NCBI RefSeq assembly: GCF_018614135.1
Contig: NZ_JAGGOW010000053.1
Span: 1 to 43,853, forward strand
Length of the DNA: 43,853 nucleotides
From: Streptomyces sp. ISL-66
Lineage (GTDB): Bacteria > Actinomycetota > Actinomycetes > Streptomycetales > Streptomycetaceae
Direction: 5' to 3'
Shown piece after piece: positions 1 through 7,623 of this stretch. The notes under the pieces were generated by a model. The model saw nothing but the letters and a program-made list of their open reading frames with translations, made no database searches and was not told where the DNA came from. Numbering within the stretch: position 1 is the first letter of the stretch; each line of letters begins with the position of its first letter. The position numbers were made by a program, and so were the translations under genes.

Positions 1-66
1 AAGCACAACGAAACAGCCAGACCCTACCGCTGGACCTACGAGGGCACCCCGCTCAAAGCAGCCTGA
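1..66 (+). mobile_element. IS630-family transposase, C-terminal end (partial)
   Basis: The window opens inside a reading frame that ends at the TGA at 64-66. The 21 visible residues end in RPYRWTYEGTPLKAA, which matches the usual C-terminal tail of IS630-type DDE transposases in Streptomyces (an RP[FY]RWTYDG-like ending). The DDE catalytic core lies outside the window, so it cannot be said whether the element is intact. A hairpin follows at 108-144. The family call rests on a short tail and on memory of the family. Confidence 0.6.
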
Positions 67-107
67 ACACCCCTCCACGAACTTCCGCGGAGCAGCACTA
101 GCACTGC

Positions 108-144
108 CGGAGCCGGGCACCCGTCACGGGGGTGTCCGGCTCCG
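108..144 (+). terminator. Hairpin after the transposase gene
   Basis: Arms at 108-121 and 131-144 pair over 14 positions with one G-U type mismatch around a 9-nt loop. There is no U-tract, as is usual for Streptomyces terminators. It lies about 40 nt after the transposase stop. Confidence 0.5.
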
Positions 145-198
145 CCGTGTGCGGTGCGGGCGCCCGACGCCGGGCGTGCGGCTCCGCCGTGTCCGGGT

Positions 199-244
199 AC
201 GGCGAAGGCCGGGTCTCCCCAGGGGGAGACCCGGCCTTCGCCGT
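199..244 (-). terminator. Strong terminator after nagB
   Basis: A 21-bp perfect stem (199-219 with 224-244) closes a 4-nt loop. It begins 17 nt downstream of the nagB stop codon and is symmetric enough to work from either side. Confidence 0.85.
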
Positions 245-260
245 CGTGGTGCCTACGTGC

Positions 261-1046
261 TCACAGGCCCTGCCAGGAGGGCTTGTTGGCGTAGGTGTGG
301 CGGAAGTAGTCCGCCAGCTTCAGCTTGGACGCCGCGGCCTCGTCCACGACGACCGTGGCGTGGCGGTGCAGCTGGAGCGCGGAGGCCGGGACGAGGGCGG
401 ACAGCGGGCCCTCGACGGTCTGCGCGACGGCCTCGGCCTTGCCCTCGCCGGTGGCCAGCAGGACCAGGTGGCGGGCGTCGAGGATGGTGCCGATGCCCTG
501 GGTGATGACGTGGTGGGGCACCTGGTCTATGTCGTTGTCGAAGAAGCGCGCGTTGTCCACGCGGGTCTGCTCCGTCAGCGTCTTGATGCGGGTGCGGGAG
601 GCCAGCGAGGAGCACGGCTCGTTGAAGCCGATGTGCCCGTCCGTGCCGATGCCGAGCAGCTGGAGGTCGACGCCGCCGGCGGCGGCCAGGGCCCGGTCGT
701 ACGCGTCGCACGCGGCGACGATGTCGGCGGCGGAGCCGTCGGGGCCGATGAAGGAGGCCTCGGAAAGGCCCAGCGGCTCGACGACCTCGCGCAGGACGAC
801 GGCGCGGTAGGACTCGGGGTGTCCAGCGGGCAGCCCGACGTACTCGTCGAGCTGGCAGATGCGGGCCTTCGAGGCGTCGACCTGGCCGGCCTTGACCCGG
901 GCGGCGAGGGCCTCGTAGATGGGCAGCGGGGTGGAGCCAGTCGCTACGCCGAGCAGGGCGTCGGGCTTGCGGCGGACCAGAGCGGCCATGGCCTCCGCGA
1001 TGAGTTCGCCGCCTGCCTTGGCGTCCGGGACGATGACAACTTCCAC
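261..1046 (-). CDS. nagB: Glucosamine-6-phosphate deaminase
   Basis: Converts glucosamine-6-phosphate to fructose-6-phosphate plus ammonia, the last step that sends N-acetylglucosamine into glycolysis. The 261-residue product is full length. Visible motifs are GVATGSTPLPIYEAL (sugar-phosphate loop), LDEYVGL with Asp67, and DGHIGFNEP with Asp136, His138 and Glu143, equivalent to Asp72, Asp141, His143 and Glu148 of the E. coli enzyme. The GTG at 1046 is chosen because the family begins with MEVVIVPDA; the frame stays open to 1136, but that extension is not family-like. A DasR-type operator lies 33 bp upstream (1079-1090), which fits the known control of nagB by DasR in streptomycetes. Confidence 0.97.
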   Translation of the reverse strand: MEVVIVPDAKAGGELIAEAMAALVRRKPDALLGVATGSTPLPIYEALAARVKAGQVDASKARICQLDEYVGLPAGHPESYRAVVLREVVEPLGLSEASFIGPDGSAADIVAACDAYDRALAAAGGVDLQLLGIGTDGHIGFNEPCSSLASRTRIKTLTEQTRVDNARFFDNDIDQVPHHVITQGIGTILDARHLVLLATGEGKAEAVAQTVEGPLSALVPASALQLHRHATVVVDEAAASKLKLADYFRHTYANKPSWQGL

Positions 1047-1076
1047 GCGGGGCCTGCCGATCTGGAGAGGGACGAT

Positions 1077-1092
1077 CGTGGTATAGACCAAT
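1077..1092 (-). promoter_or_regulatory. DasR-type operator (dre) upstream of nagB
   Basis: The core TGGTATAGACCA (1079-1090) differs at one position from the palindromic dre core TGGTCTAGACCA. On the minus strand a possible -10 hexamer TAGATT (1095-1090) touches the site, so a repressor bound here would cover the transcription start. The DasR assignment rests on the known dre consensus and the known nagB target. Confidence 0.8.
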
Positions 1093-1595
1093 CTAGCAGA
1101 GGAGGGCCTTGCGCGGCCTGTCTCCGCACACTCCATGGTGGTCCGGATTTCCGCCCCCGGCCTCCCGGGAACGGGGCACTTGCGGCCCCCCTCGGTGACC
1201 CGCCGATGGGCCGCGTACGCCGTCCGGAGCGCCCCGTGGCGCTGCCTGCGACGGCCGGGCTCGGCCTCGATCGCGAAGGCCCGGCACAGGGCGTGTCCCA
1301 GCCGTCGCGCGACGGCCCGAGCCGGGAGCGGCCGGGGGCGGTGGAGGCGGTGAGGCGGCGGCAGGGAGGGGCACTGTGCGCCTGGCCGCAGTGGCGGCGG
1401 CGATGGCCCGGTTCCTCTGGCCTACGGTGCCGGGCAGGACCCTCAGCCCGACCGGCACCGTAGTCCGGAGTACTTACGGCCGACGGGTGTGCGGTGCCCG
1501 ACGGCCGGGGGAGGTCCCGCGCGGTCAGGGCAGAGCGCGCGGCTTACCTCGATCCGTCCTCCTGTGCGGGGAGGGCGGAAGCTTTGGTGCAATTG

Positions 1596-1607
1596 TGGAC
1601 TAGACCA
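1596..1607. promoter_or_regulatory. Second dre-like site
   Basis: TGGACTAGACCA matches the dre core at 11 of 12 positions. It lies 157 bp upstream of the histidine kinase start and about 550 bp from the nagB start, so it may serve the kinase gene or act as a distal site for nagB. The rest of 1047-1763 (717 bp) shows no gene I can support: open frames exist on both strands but look like GC-driven shadows, with no recognisable protein. Confidence 0.5.
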
Positions 1608-1763
1608 ATCTGTTCTGTCCATCCAACGACGGGGCCCACGTTCCCGTCACTTCCTCCAAGCCTACGCGGAAGGCGGGTCTCCTGGATACTCCTGGGTACT
1701 CCCGACGATCGCGCTGCGGAAAGTCATGGCCCATACCCGGGGTACGCTCGCCACGTGCCCTCC

Positions 1764-3233
1764 ATGAACGACCTCGTACGCCAGCACACCGCTCTCAGTG
1801 AAACCGACCTGGAGTGGCTCCACCTGCTGGTCTCGGAGTGGCAGCTGCTCTCCGACCTCTCCTTCGCCGACCTCGTGCTGTGGGTGCCCACCCTCGACGG
1901 CAGCCGGTACGTGTCCGTCGCGCAGATGCGCCCGAACACCGGCCCCACCTCGTACCAGGACGACATGGTCGGCCACCTGGTCCCGCGCGGCCGCCGCCCG
2001 CTGCTCGACGCCGCGCTCGACGAGGGCCGGATCGTGCGCGAGGGGGACCCGGAGTGGCGCGAGGAGGTGCCGGTCCGCGTCGAGTCGATCCCGGTCCGCC
2101 GCGAGGGCCGGGTGCTGGGCGTCATCGCCCGCAACACCAACCTGCTCACTGTGCGTACACCCAGCCGGCTGGAGCTCACCTACCTCCAGTCCGCTTCCGA
2201 CCTGGCCCAGATGATCGCGGCGGGCTCCTTCCCGTTCCCCGGCCAGCAGGTGGACATGGACGCCTCCCCGCGCGTCGGGGACGGCCTCATCAGGCTCGAC
2301 GCCGACGGGGTGGTGACGTACGCGTCCCCGAACGCGCTCTCCGCCTATCACCGGCTCGGCCTCGCCTCCGACCTGGTCGGCCAGCACCTGGGCAACATCA
2401 CCTCCGAACTGGCCCCCTCCCGCGGCCCGGTGGACGAGGCGCTGGTCAAACTCGCCAGCGGCTGGGCCCCGCGCGAGACGGAGGCCGAGGGCGACAGCGG
2501 GGTCATCCAGCTGCGGGCCATCCCGCTCAAGCCCAAGGGAATCCGGATCGGTTCCCTGGTCCTGTGCCGGGACGTCACCGAACTGCGCCGTCGCGAACGT
2601 GAATTGATCACCAAGGACGCGACCATCCGGGAGATCCACCACCGGGTGAAGAACAACCTCCAGACCGTGGCCGCCCTCTTGCGCCTGCAGGCCCGCCGCA
2701 TGGATTCGCCGCAGGGGCGCGAGGCGCTGAACGAAGCCGTCCGGCGCGTCGGTTCGATCGCGATCGTGCACGAGACGCTGTCTCAGAACCTGGACGAGCG
2801 GGTCGAGTTCGACGAGATCGCCGACCGGGTGATCGCGATGGTCGCCGAGATCTCCCCGGGCAAGGTCGCCTGCCGGCGCACCGGCCGCTTCGGAATCCTG
2901 GACGCGGAGGTCGCCACCCCGCTGTCGATGGTGCTGACGGAGATCCTGCAGAACGCCCTGGAACACGCCTTCACCCAGGGGGAGGGCGGCACCGTGGAGG
3001 TGTCCGCGACCCGGACGGGCACGGGCCGGAGCGATGCCCGGCTGCTGATCTCGGTGGTCGACGACGGCTGCGGCCTGCCCGAGGGATTCGACCCGAAGCG
3101 GGCCGGCAATCTCGGACTGCAGATCGTACGGACCCTCGTGGAGGGCGAACTGGGCGGCGGGTTCGACATGGTCGCGGCCGAACCGCGCGGCACCAAGGTC
3201 GTCCTCGACATACCGGTGCCCTCGCACAAGTAG
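1764..3233 (+). CDS. GAF/PAS sensor histidine kinase, HisKA_2 type (PdtaS-like)
   Basis: A soluble 489-residue histidine kinase with no membrane segment. An N-terminal GAF-like domain (about 10-155) is followed by a PAS domain (about 165-275, ending near VLCRDVTEL), a HisKA_2 dimerisation domain with the HHRVKNNLQ motif (probable phospho-accepting His293), and an HATPase domain with NALEHAF, DDGCGLPEGF and GNLGLQIV. This order matches the mycobacterial PdtaS family, which signals to an ANTAR regulator. No response regulator is adjacent, so it is an orphan here. ATG 1764 matches the family start (MNDLVRQHTALSE); a GTG at 1755 is possible. A perfect hairpin follows at 3245. Confidence 0.9.
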   Translation: MNDLVRQHTALSETDLEWLHLLVSEWQLLSDLSFADLVLWVPTLDGSRYVSVAQMRPNTGPTSYQDDMVGHLVPRGRRPLLDAALDEGRIVREGDPEWREEVPVRVESIPVRREGRVLGVIARNTNLLTVRTPSRLELTYLQSASDLAQMIAAGSFPFPGQQVDMDASPRVGDGLIRLDADGVVTYASPNALSAYHRLGLASDLVGQHLGNITSELAPSRGPVDEALVKLASGWAPRETEAEGDSGVIQLRAIPLKPKGIRIGSLVLCRDVTELRRRERELITKDATIREIHHRVKNNLQTVAALLRLQARRMDSPQGREALNEAVRRVGSIAIVHETLSQNLDERVEFDEIADRVIAMVAEISPGKVACRRTGRFGILDAEVATPLSMVLTEILQNALEHAFTQGEGGTVEVSATRTGTGRSDARLLISVVDDGCGLPEGFDPKRAGNLGLQIVRTLVEGELGGGFDMVAAEPRGTKVVLDIPVPSHK

Positions 3234-3244
3234 CGGGGGCGCGG

Positions 3245-3266
3245 CCGGGCCGGAGCGCCGGCCCGG
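3245..3266 (+). terminator. Hairpin after the histidine kinase
   Basis: A 9-bp perfect GC stem (3245-3253 with 3258-3266) closes a 4-nt loop, 11 nt after the kinase stop. Confidence 0.7.
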
Positions 3267-3379
3267 TCACTCACCGTGACGCGCTGGGCTCCGAAGGCCC
3301 CGAAGAGCACGGAAGGGCCAGCGCCCCGAAGAGCGCAGAGGGGCTGGCGCCCCGAGGGCGATGTGCCCCGGACAGCACT

Positions 3380-3414
3380 GAGCCCCGGACCGAATGGTTT
3401 TCGGTCCGGGGCTC
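3380..3414. terminator. Bidirectional terminator between the convergent kinase and wblE
   Basis: A 14-bp perfect stem (3380-3393 with 3401-3414) closes a 7-nt loop. It lies between two convergent genes and can serve both. Confidence 0.8.
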
Positions 3415-3480
3415 AAGAGCACGTTGCTGAGCGCTGATACGGGGTACTACGCGCTGCGGCTCGAGGCTCGAAAGTCGATA

Positions 3481-3738
3481 TCAGGCGCTGGCGTTGCGCG
3501 CCCGGTTGCGAGCGGCGCGGCGCTTCATCGCGCGGCGCTCGTCTTCGCTGAGACCGCCCCAGACACCCGAGTCCTGGCCGGACTCAAGCGCCCACTGCAG
3601 GCACTGCTCCATGACGGGGCAACGGCGGCAGACGGCCTTGGCTTCCTCGATCTGCAGCAGCGCAGGACCGGTGTTGCCGATGGGGAAGAAGAGTTCCGGG
3701 TCTTCCTCGCGGCAAACGGCGTTGTGACGCCAGTCCAT
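3481..3738 (-). CDS. wblE: WhiB-family iron-sulfur regulator WblE
   Basis: An 85-residue WhiB-like protein. The four cluster ligands are Cys9, Cys37, Cys40 and Cys46 (C-x27-C-x2-C-x5-C), followed by GVWGG at 58-62 and a basic tail RRAARNRAR for DNA contact. Length, the MDWRHNAVC start and the tail match WblE of streptomycetes, the counterpart of mycobacterial WhiB1, which works with the principal sigma factor and senses nitric oxide or redox state. ATG 3738 is preceded by GGAG. About 330 bp of upstream DNA has no gene and should hold its promoter. Confidence 0.95.
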   Translation of the reverse strand: MDWRHNAVCREEDPELFFPIGNTGPALLQIEEAKAVCRRCPVMEQCLQWALESGQDSGVWGGLSEDERRAMKRRAARNRARNASA

Positions 3739-4070
3739 GGCTGCTCCATCTCCTTGTATTGCGGGCAAGTTGCTTGTGAATGTGAACGCTTTCACGAATC
3801 CCTTCGCGGGGGAAGGGAGGCCGCCCAGTTTGGTCAAAAGCTCGCCCTGGATGGCCGGAGATTCGTGGAGGGGTTCTGGCGATCTGTGTGGGTGCCGGGT
3901 TCTGCGGGCTGTCCCGATCGCCATGTAGAGATTCGCAAACCTCGGACGGGGATACAACCCCTTCCGGAAAGTTTTTTTTGATTCGTCGGTGTCTACTAGG
4001 TCACAGCCCTACTTCGTGGGGGTGGACCGGCGTGTAAACGTTCGAGTGAAAGGGCTTCGGGCTCTTCCGC
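3739..4070 (-). promoter_or_regulatory. wblE upstream region (no gene)
   Basis: These 332 bp carry no supported ORF. On the minus strand, TTGTAT followed 17 nt later by GAATCT (around 3955-3927) is a weak -35/-10 pair. A GGAAG...GTT pair in the same place resembles a SigR-type promoter, but its 20-nt spacer is longer than the usual 18-19. The start site is not settled. An eight-T run near 3973 is conspicuous in this GC-rich DNA. Confidence 0.35.
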
Positions 4071-5036
4071 TCACACAATCACACGCAGTGCACGGCGTAC
4101 GCCTGTGAACCGAACGCTGGTACGCAGACCGAGGTGGTCTCCGTCCATCTGGAAGGGAAGCGGCACCTTTGAATGCAAGGTGAAGTCGGTCAGATCGTGT
4201 AGAGACACCGCATGCTTTCCGTGCGGGCCGCGCTCAGGAGTCGAGGTCAGGAGCTGTGTCGCGTAGCGAGCGACCGCCGGAGTTGACAAACGGTCCAGGG
4301 CCAATACGTCAAGTGCGGTATCGAACGACGCCTCGGGCGAGGCGTAAAGGGGGCGGTTGCCCAGATACGTCCACGGTGACGTGTTGCACACTATCGACAG
4401 CACCAGGTCCGTCACCGGATCCGCGCCGGGGCGCTCCAGCGTGACCGTACCGTGCCTCCGGTTCGGCTCTTCCCAGAACTGGCGCATCAGCTGCCGTACG
4501 TAGAGGGCGTGTGTCGAACGCTTGCCCCGTTCGCGCTGTTGTTCGACCCGCCCGACGACGCCCGCGTCGAAGCCGAAGCCCGCGCAGAAGGTGAACCAGC
4601 GCGCCGGCACGGACTCGTCCTCGGTGCCGGGCGTTCCCGCCGCCAGCCCCAGGCCGACCGTCCGCTCGCGCCGCTCGCGCAGCGCGTCCAGCAGGGCGCC
4701 GGTCGCCTCGACCGCGTCGTTGGGCAGGCCGAGCGCACGGGCGAACACATTGGTGGAACCGCCGGGGACCACCGCGAAGCCCGGGAGCCGGTCCGGATCG
4801 GGGCCCTCGTGCAGCAGCCCGTTGACCACTTCGTTGACGGTGCCGTCACCGCCGAGCGCCACCACCAGGTCCATACCGGTCTCGGCCGCCCTGCGTCCCA
4901 GGTCCCGGGCGTGGCCGCGGTACTCGGTGGTGACCGCCTCCAGCTTCATCTCGCTAGCCAGGGCGTGGGTCAGGACGTCACGCGTGCGGGCGCTGGTGGT
5001 CGTCGCTGCTGGGTTGGCCACGAGGAGTGCACGCAT
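4071..5036 (-). CDS. Diacylglycerol kinase-family lipid kinase
   Basis: A 321-residue DagK/YegS-type kinase. The ATP-binding signature GGDGTVNEV lies at 62-70, followed by PGGSTNVFARAL and a C-terminal beta-rich lipid-binding domain ending PFQMDGDHLGLRT, where the QMDGD element is family-typical. It probably phosphorylates diacylglycerol or a related lipid on the inner face of the membrane; the exact substrate cannot be read from sequence. It lies upstream of wblE on the same strand, but 332 bp separate them, so they are probably separate units. The next gene starts divergently at 5123. Confidence 0.9.
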   Translation of the reverse strand: MRALLVANPAATTTSARTRDVLTHALASEMKLEAVTTEYRGHARDLGRRAAETGMDLVVALGGDGTVNEVVNGLLHEGPDPDRLPGFAVVPGGSTNVFARALGLPNDAVEATGALLDALRERRERTVGLGLAAGTPGTEDESVPARWFTFCAGFGFDAGVVGRVEQQRERGKRSTHALYVRQLMRQFWEEPNRRHGTVTLERPGADPVTDLVLSIVCNTSPWTYLGNRPLYASPEASFDTALDVLALDRLSTPAVARYATQLLTSTPERGPHGKHAVSLHDLTDFTLHSKVPLPFQMDGDHLGLRTSVRFTGVRRALRVIV

Positions 5037-5122
5037 GAGCGCAGCCTACCGACCCGTTCGCGGGCGGCCCATACTGGCCGTCCCCCGGGGGCGCCCGGGG
5101 GACACCCCGATACCCTGCTGGG

Positions 5123-5560
5123 GTGAGTACGAAGCCCCACCCCACCGCACCCGACGGCCCCGCCGTGCCGCCCCGCAGGCTGACCGCGGCCGCCGCGCTC
5201 ACCGCGCTTGAGGGCCTGGCCCTGGCCGGCCTCGGCGTCTACATGCTGTACGTGGGCATCGCCGGCGGCGTCGACTCCCCGCAGCAGGCGGAGACGGGTG
5301 GGATCACCCTGCTGCTCCTCTCCGCGCTGCCGCTGACCGCGGCGCGCGGGCTGCGCCTGGGCCGCCGCTGGAGCCGCGGCCCGGCGCTGATCACCCAGCT
5401 GATGGCCATGCCGGTGGCGTGGACGCTGTGGACCGCGGGCGGCGCGATGACCGCCGCCGCCTCGGCCCTGGCGCTGGCCGCGGTGGCCGTCGTGGGACTC
5501 CTGGTGAACCCGACGGCGACCGCGGCACTCGGCATCGGGCCCGGCGAACGGACCCGCTAG
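5123..5560 (+). CDS. Small integral membrane protein, unknown function
   Basis: A 145-residue protein starting at GTG, with a hydrophilic N-terminus of about 20 residues and four hydrophobic segments (about 21-45, 56-70, 85-105 and 108-138). Two Arg-rich loops (RGLRLGRRWSRGP) probably face the cytoplasm. No catalytic or ligand motif is visible. The gene is divergent from the lipid kinase with an 86-bp shared promoter region and convergent with the sigma-factor operon. Confidence 0.75.
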   Translation: MSTKPHPTAPDGPAVPPRRLTAAAALTALEGLALAGLGVYMLYVGIAGGVDSPQQAETGGITLLLLSALPLTAARGLRLGRRWSRGPALITQLMAMPVAWTLWTAGGAMTAAASALALAAVAVVGLLVNPTATAALGIGPGERTR

Positions 5561-5609
5561 CCCGCCCGCGCGTCAGGCCCGCAGGCCCGGCCCGCGCGGC
5601 GGCAGGCCC

Positions 5610-6503
5610 TCACTCCTCGACGAGGAGCTTCTCCCGGAGCTGGGCCAGGGTGCGGGCCAGCAGCCGGGAGACGTGCATCTGGGAGATGCCGACCTCCTGC
5701 GCGATCTGCGACTGGGTCATGTTGCCGAAGAACCGCAGCAGCAGGATCCGCTTCTCGCGCGGCGGCAGTCCCTCCAGCAGCGGTTTGAGGGACTCGCGGT
5801 ACTCGACGCCTTCCAGCGCCTCGTCCTCCGATCCCAGGGTGTCCGCGACCGCCGGCGACTCGTCGTCCGTGTCCGGGACGTCCAGCGAGAGCGTGCTGTA
5901 GGCGTTGGCCGATTCGAGGCCCTCCAGCACCTCCTCCTCGGAGATCCCCAGCCGCTCGGCCAGCTCGTGCACCGTGGGGGAACGACCGTGCTGCTGGGAC
6001 AGCTCCGCCGTCGCCGTGGTCAGCGAGAGCCGCAGCTCCTGCAGTCGCCTCGGGACGCGTACCGCCCAGCCCTTGTCGCGGAAGTGCCGCTTGATCTCGC
6101 CGACCACCGTGGGCGTGGCGTACGTGGAGAACTCAACCCCCCGGTCCGGGTCGAACCGGTCCACCGACTTGATCAGCCCGATGGTGGCGACCTGTGTCAG
6201 GTCGTCCAGCGGCTCGCCGCGGTTGCGGAAGCGCCGCGCCAGGTGCTCGACCAGCGGCAGGTGCATCCGTACGAGACGGTTGCGCAGCTCGGCCTTCTCG
6301 GGCGAGCCGTCGGGCAGCGCCCGCAGCTCGATGAACAGGGCCCGCGCGCCACTGCGGTCGCGCGGGTCCGGCAGGGGTGCCGGACTGATGAACACCGGAG
6401 CCGGTGGGACTCCGAGTGCGTGTTCGGCCGGGGCCGCCGGGGCCGTGGCAGCGGCCCCCGGTGGCTGGACCGGCAGTGTTTGGTCGTGCTGGTTGTCGCT
6501 CAT
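5610..6503 (-). CDS. sigH: SigB/SigF-type sigma factor, SigH-like
   Basis: A 297-residue group 3 sigma factor. Region 2 is clear (LVEHLARRFRNRGEPLDDLTQVATIGL, FDPDRGVEFSTYA), region 3 follows (GRSPTVHELAERLGISEEEV), and region 4 ends with the HTH QSQIAQEVGISQMHVSRLL. The first 60 residues are Pro/Ala-rich. The RsbW-like anti-sigma gene lies immediately upstream, as in the sigH locus of S. coelicolor, which is tied to osmotic and developmental stress. ATG 6503 is the chosen start, but the frame stays open upstream through the whole anti-sigma gene; see the finding on extended forms. Confidence 0.9.
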   Translation of the reverse strand: MSDNQHDQTLPVQPPGAAATAPAAPAEHALGVPPAPVFISPAPLPDPRDRSGARALFIELRALPDGSPEKAELRNRLVRMHLPLVEHLARRFRNRGEPLDDLTQVATIGLIKSVDRFDPDRGVEFSTYATPTVVGEIKRHFRDKGWAVRVPRRLQELRLSLTTATAELSQQHGRSPTVHELAERLGISEEEVLEGLESANAYSTLSLDVPDTDDESPAVADTLGSEDEALEGVEYRESLKPLLEGLPPREKRILLLRFFGNMTQSQIAQEVGISQMHVSRLLARTLAQLREKLLVEE

Positions 6504-6658
6504 AGGGCCCGCCCGTCGCTCCGCCGAGTCCGAAAAGCCGTCTTCCGCATCCGTGTCAGCCGGGTGCGGCCGGGCGTGCTGCTGCTCCGGAATGCCGCCG
6601 TCGACCTCGTGTCGTACCCGGGGCCGATCCCCGCCCCGCACCGGGACCTCCCCGCCGC

Positions 6659-7072
6659 TCACGCCGGGCCTGGTCCCGCGCCGCGCTGTTTGTAGAGGCT
6701 GATGCTCACCGTCTTGTCCTCCTCGACCGTGGCCTCGACCTTGCCGGCCAGGGCCGAGAGGACCGTCCACGCGAACGTGTCGCGCTCCGGCGCACGGCCG
6801 TCCGTGGTCGGTGCGGAGACGGTCACCTCCAGCGAATCGTCCACCAAGCGGAAGACGCAGCTGAGGACGGAGCCGGGCACGGCCTGCTGGAGCAGGATCG
6901 CGCAGGCCTCGTCCACCGCGATGCGGAGGTCCTCGATCTCGTCGAGGGTGAAGTCCAAACGTGCCGCGAGGCCGGCCGTGGCCGTCCGCAGCACCGACAG
7001 GTAGGCACCCGCAGCGGGCAGCCGGACTTCCACGAAGTCCTGGGTCCCGGGCTCGCCTGCGATCTGGGACAC
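6659..7072 (-). CDS. RsbW-like anti-sigma factor (serine kinase fold)
   Basis: A 137-residue HATPase_c_2 protein. The N-box region reads DEIEDLRIAVDEACAILL, and the later FAWTVLSALAGKVEATVEEDKTVSISLYK forms the rest of the Bergerat fold. Family members bind SigB-type factors and phosphorylate a STAS antagonist; no antagonist gene is adjacent. GTG 7072 is preferred because GGAGGTGAG sits just upstream; a TTG at 7084 is possible. It is the counterpart of PrsH/UshX next to sigH in S. coelicolor, and the 155-nt gap to sigH suggests cotranscription. Confidence 0.88.
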   Translation of the reverse strand: MSQIAGEPGTQDFVEVRLPAAGAYLSVLRTATAGLAARLDFTLDEIEDLRIAVDEACAILLQQAVPGSVLSCVFRLVDDSLEVTVSAPTTDGRAPERDTFAWTVLSALAGKVEATVEEDKTVSISLYKQRGAGPGPA

Positions 7073-7298
7073 CCTCACCTCCAAGGTGGTACGAGCTCTG
7101 TTCGCCGGTGACGCTATCGCGATCCGGGCGATCGTGTCGCGGCCCCCCTCGTGGAGAGCGCGAGGCCCCGTCGAACATAGCTGGCCGTGCGGCCGTACCT
7201 ACGACCAGTGACTGATGGTAAGCCCTTGGGTACGCACAGTGGCTAGGGGTCTGCGGGCCCAAATCAGGGGAACCGGCGGAGGGTTGACCTACCCCGCC

Positions 7299-7559
7299 TC
7301 AGACGATCGAACCGTCGACAAAACACCACCGCCAGGTCTCGCCCGGTTCGAAGCTCCGCATGACCGGGTGGCCGGTCGCGCGGTGGTGCGACGTGGCGTG
7401 CCGGTGGGGCGAGGAATCGCAGCAGGCGACGTACCCGCACTCCAGGCACATGCGCAGCTGCACGGGATGACTGCCGAGCACCAGACATTCGGGGCAGGTC
7501 TGGGCAAGGGGGGTGGGCTCGGGGCGCGGCAGTTCGGGAACGTGGTTGCACTCGCTCAT
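7299..7559 (-). CDS. UBP-type zinc-finger protein
   Basis: An 86-residue protein made almost wholly of a UBP-type (ZnF-UBP) finger. Metal ligands are visible in the order C4/H6, CPEC, CLECGYVACCD, HRHATSHHRATGHPV, and a C-terminal WRWCFVDG. In eukaryotes this fold binds the ubiquitin C-terminus. Actinobacterial stand-alone copies have no established function. It lies upstream of the sigma-factor operon and divergent from the antiporter gene, with 64 bp between the starts. Confidence 0.85.
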   Translation of the reverse strand: MSECNHVPELPRPEPTPLAQTCPECLVLGSHPVQLRMCLECGYVACCDSSPHRHATSHHRATGHPVMRSFEPGETWRWCFVDGSIV

Positions 7560-7623
7560 GATGGCCAGCGTACTGAGGTGCGGGCGCCCGAGGATGACGC
7601 GAGTCGAGCAAGGATGATCTTCG

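Noticed and set aside
1135..1603. Several short frames in the nagB-kinase gap
   Set aside because: None has a ribosome site with a protein-like composition or a recognised motif; overlapping frames on both strands look alike.
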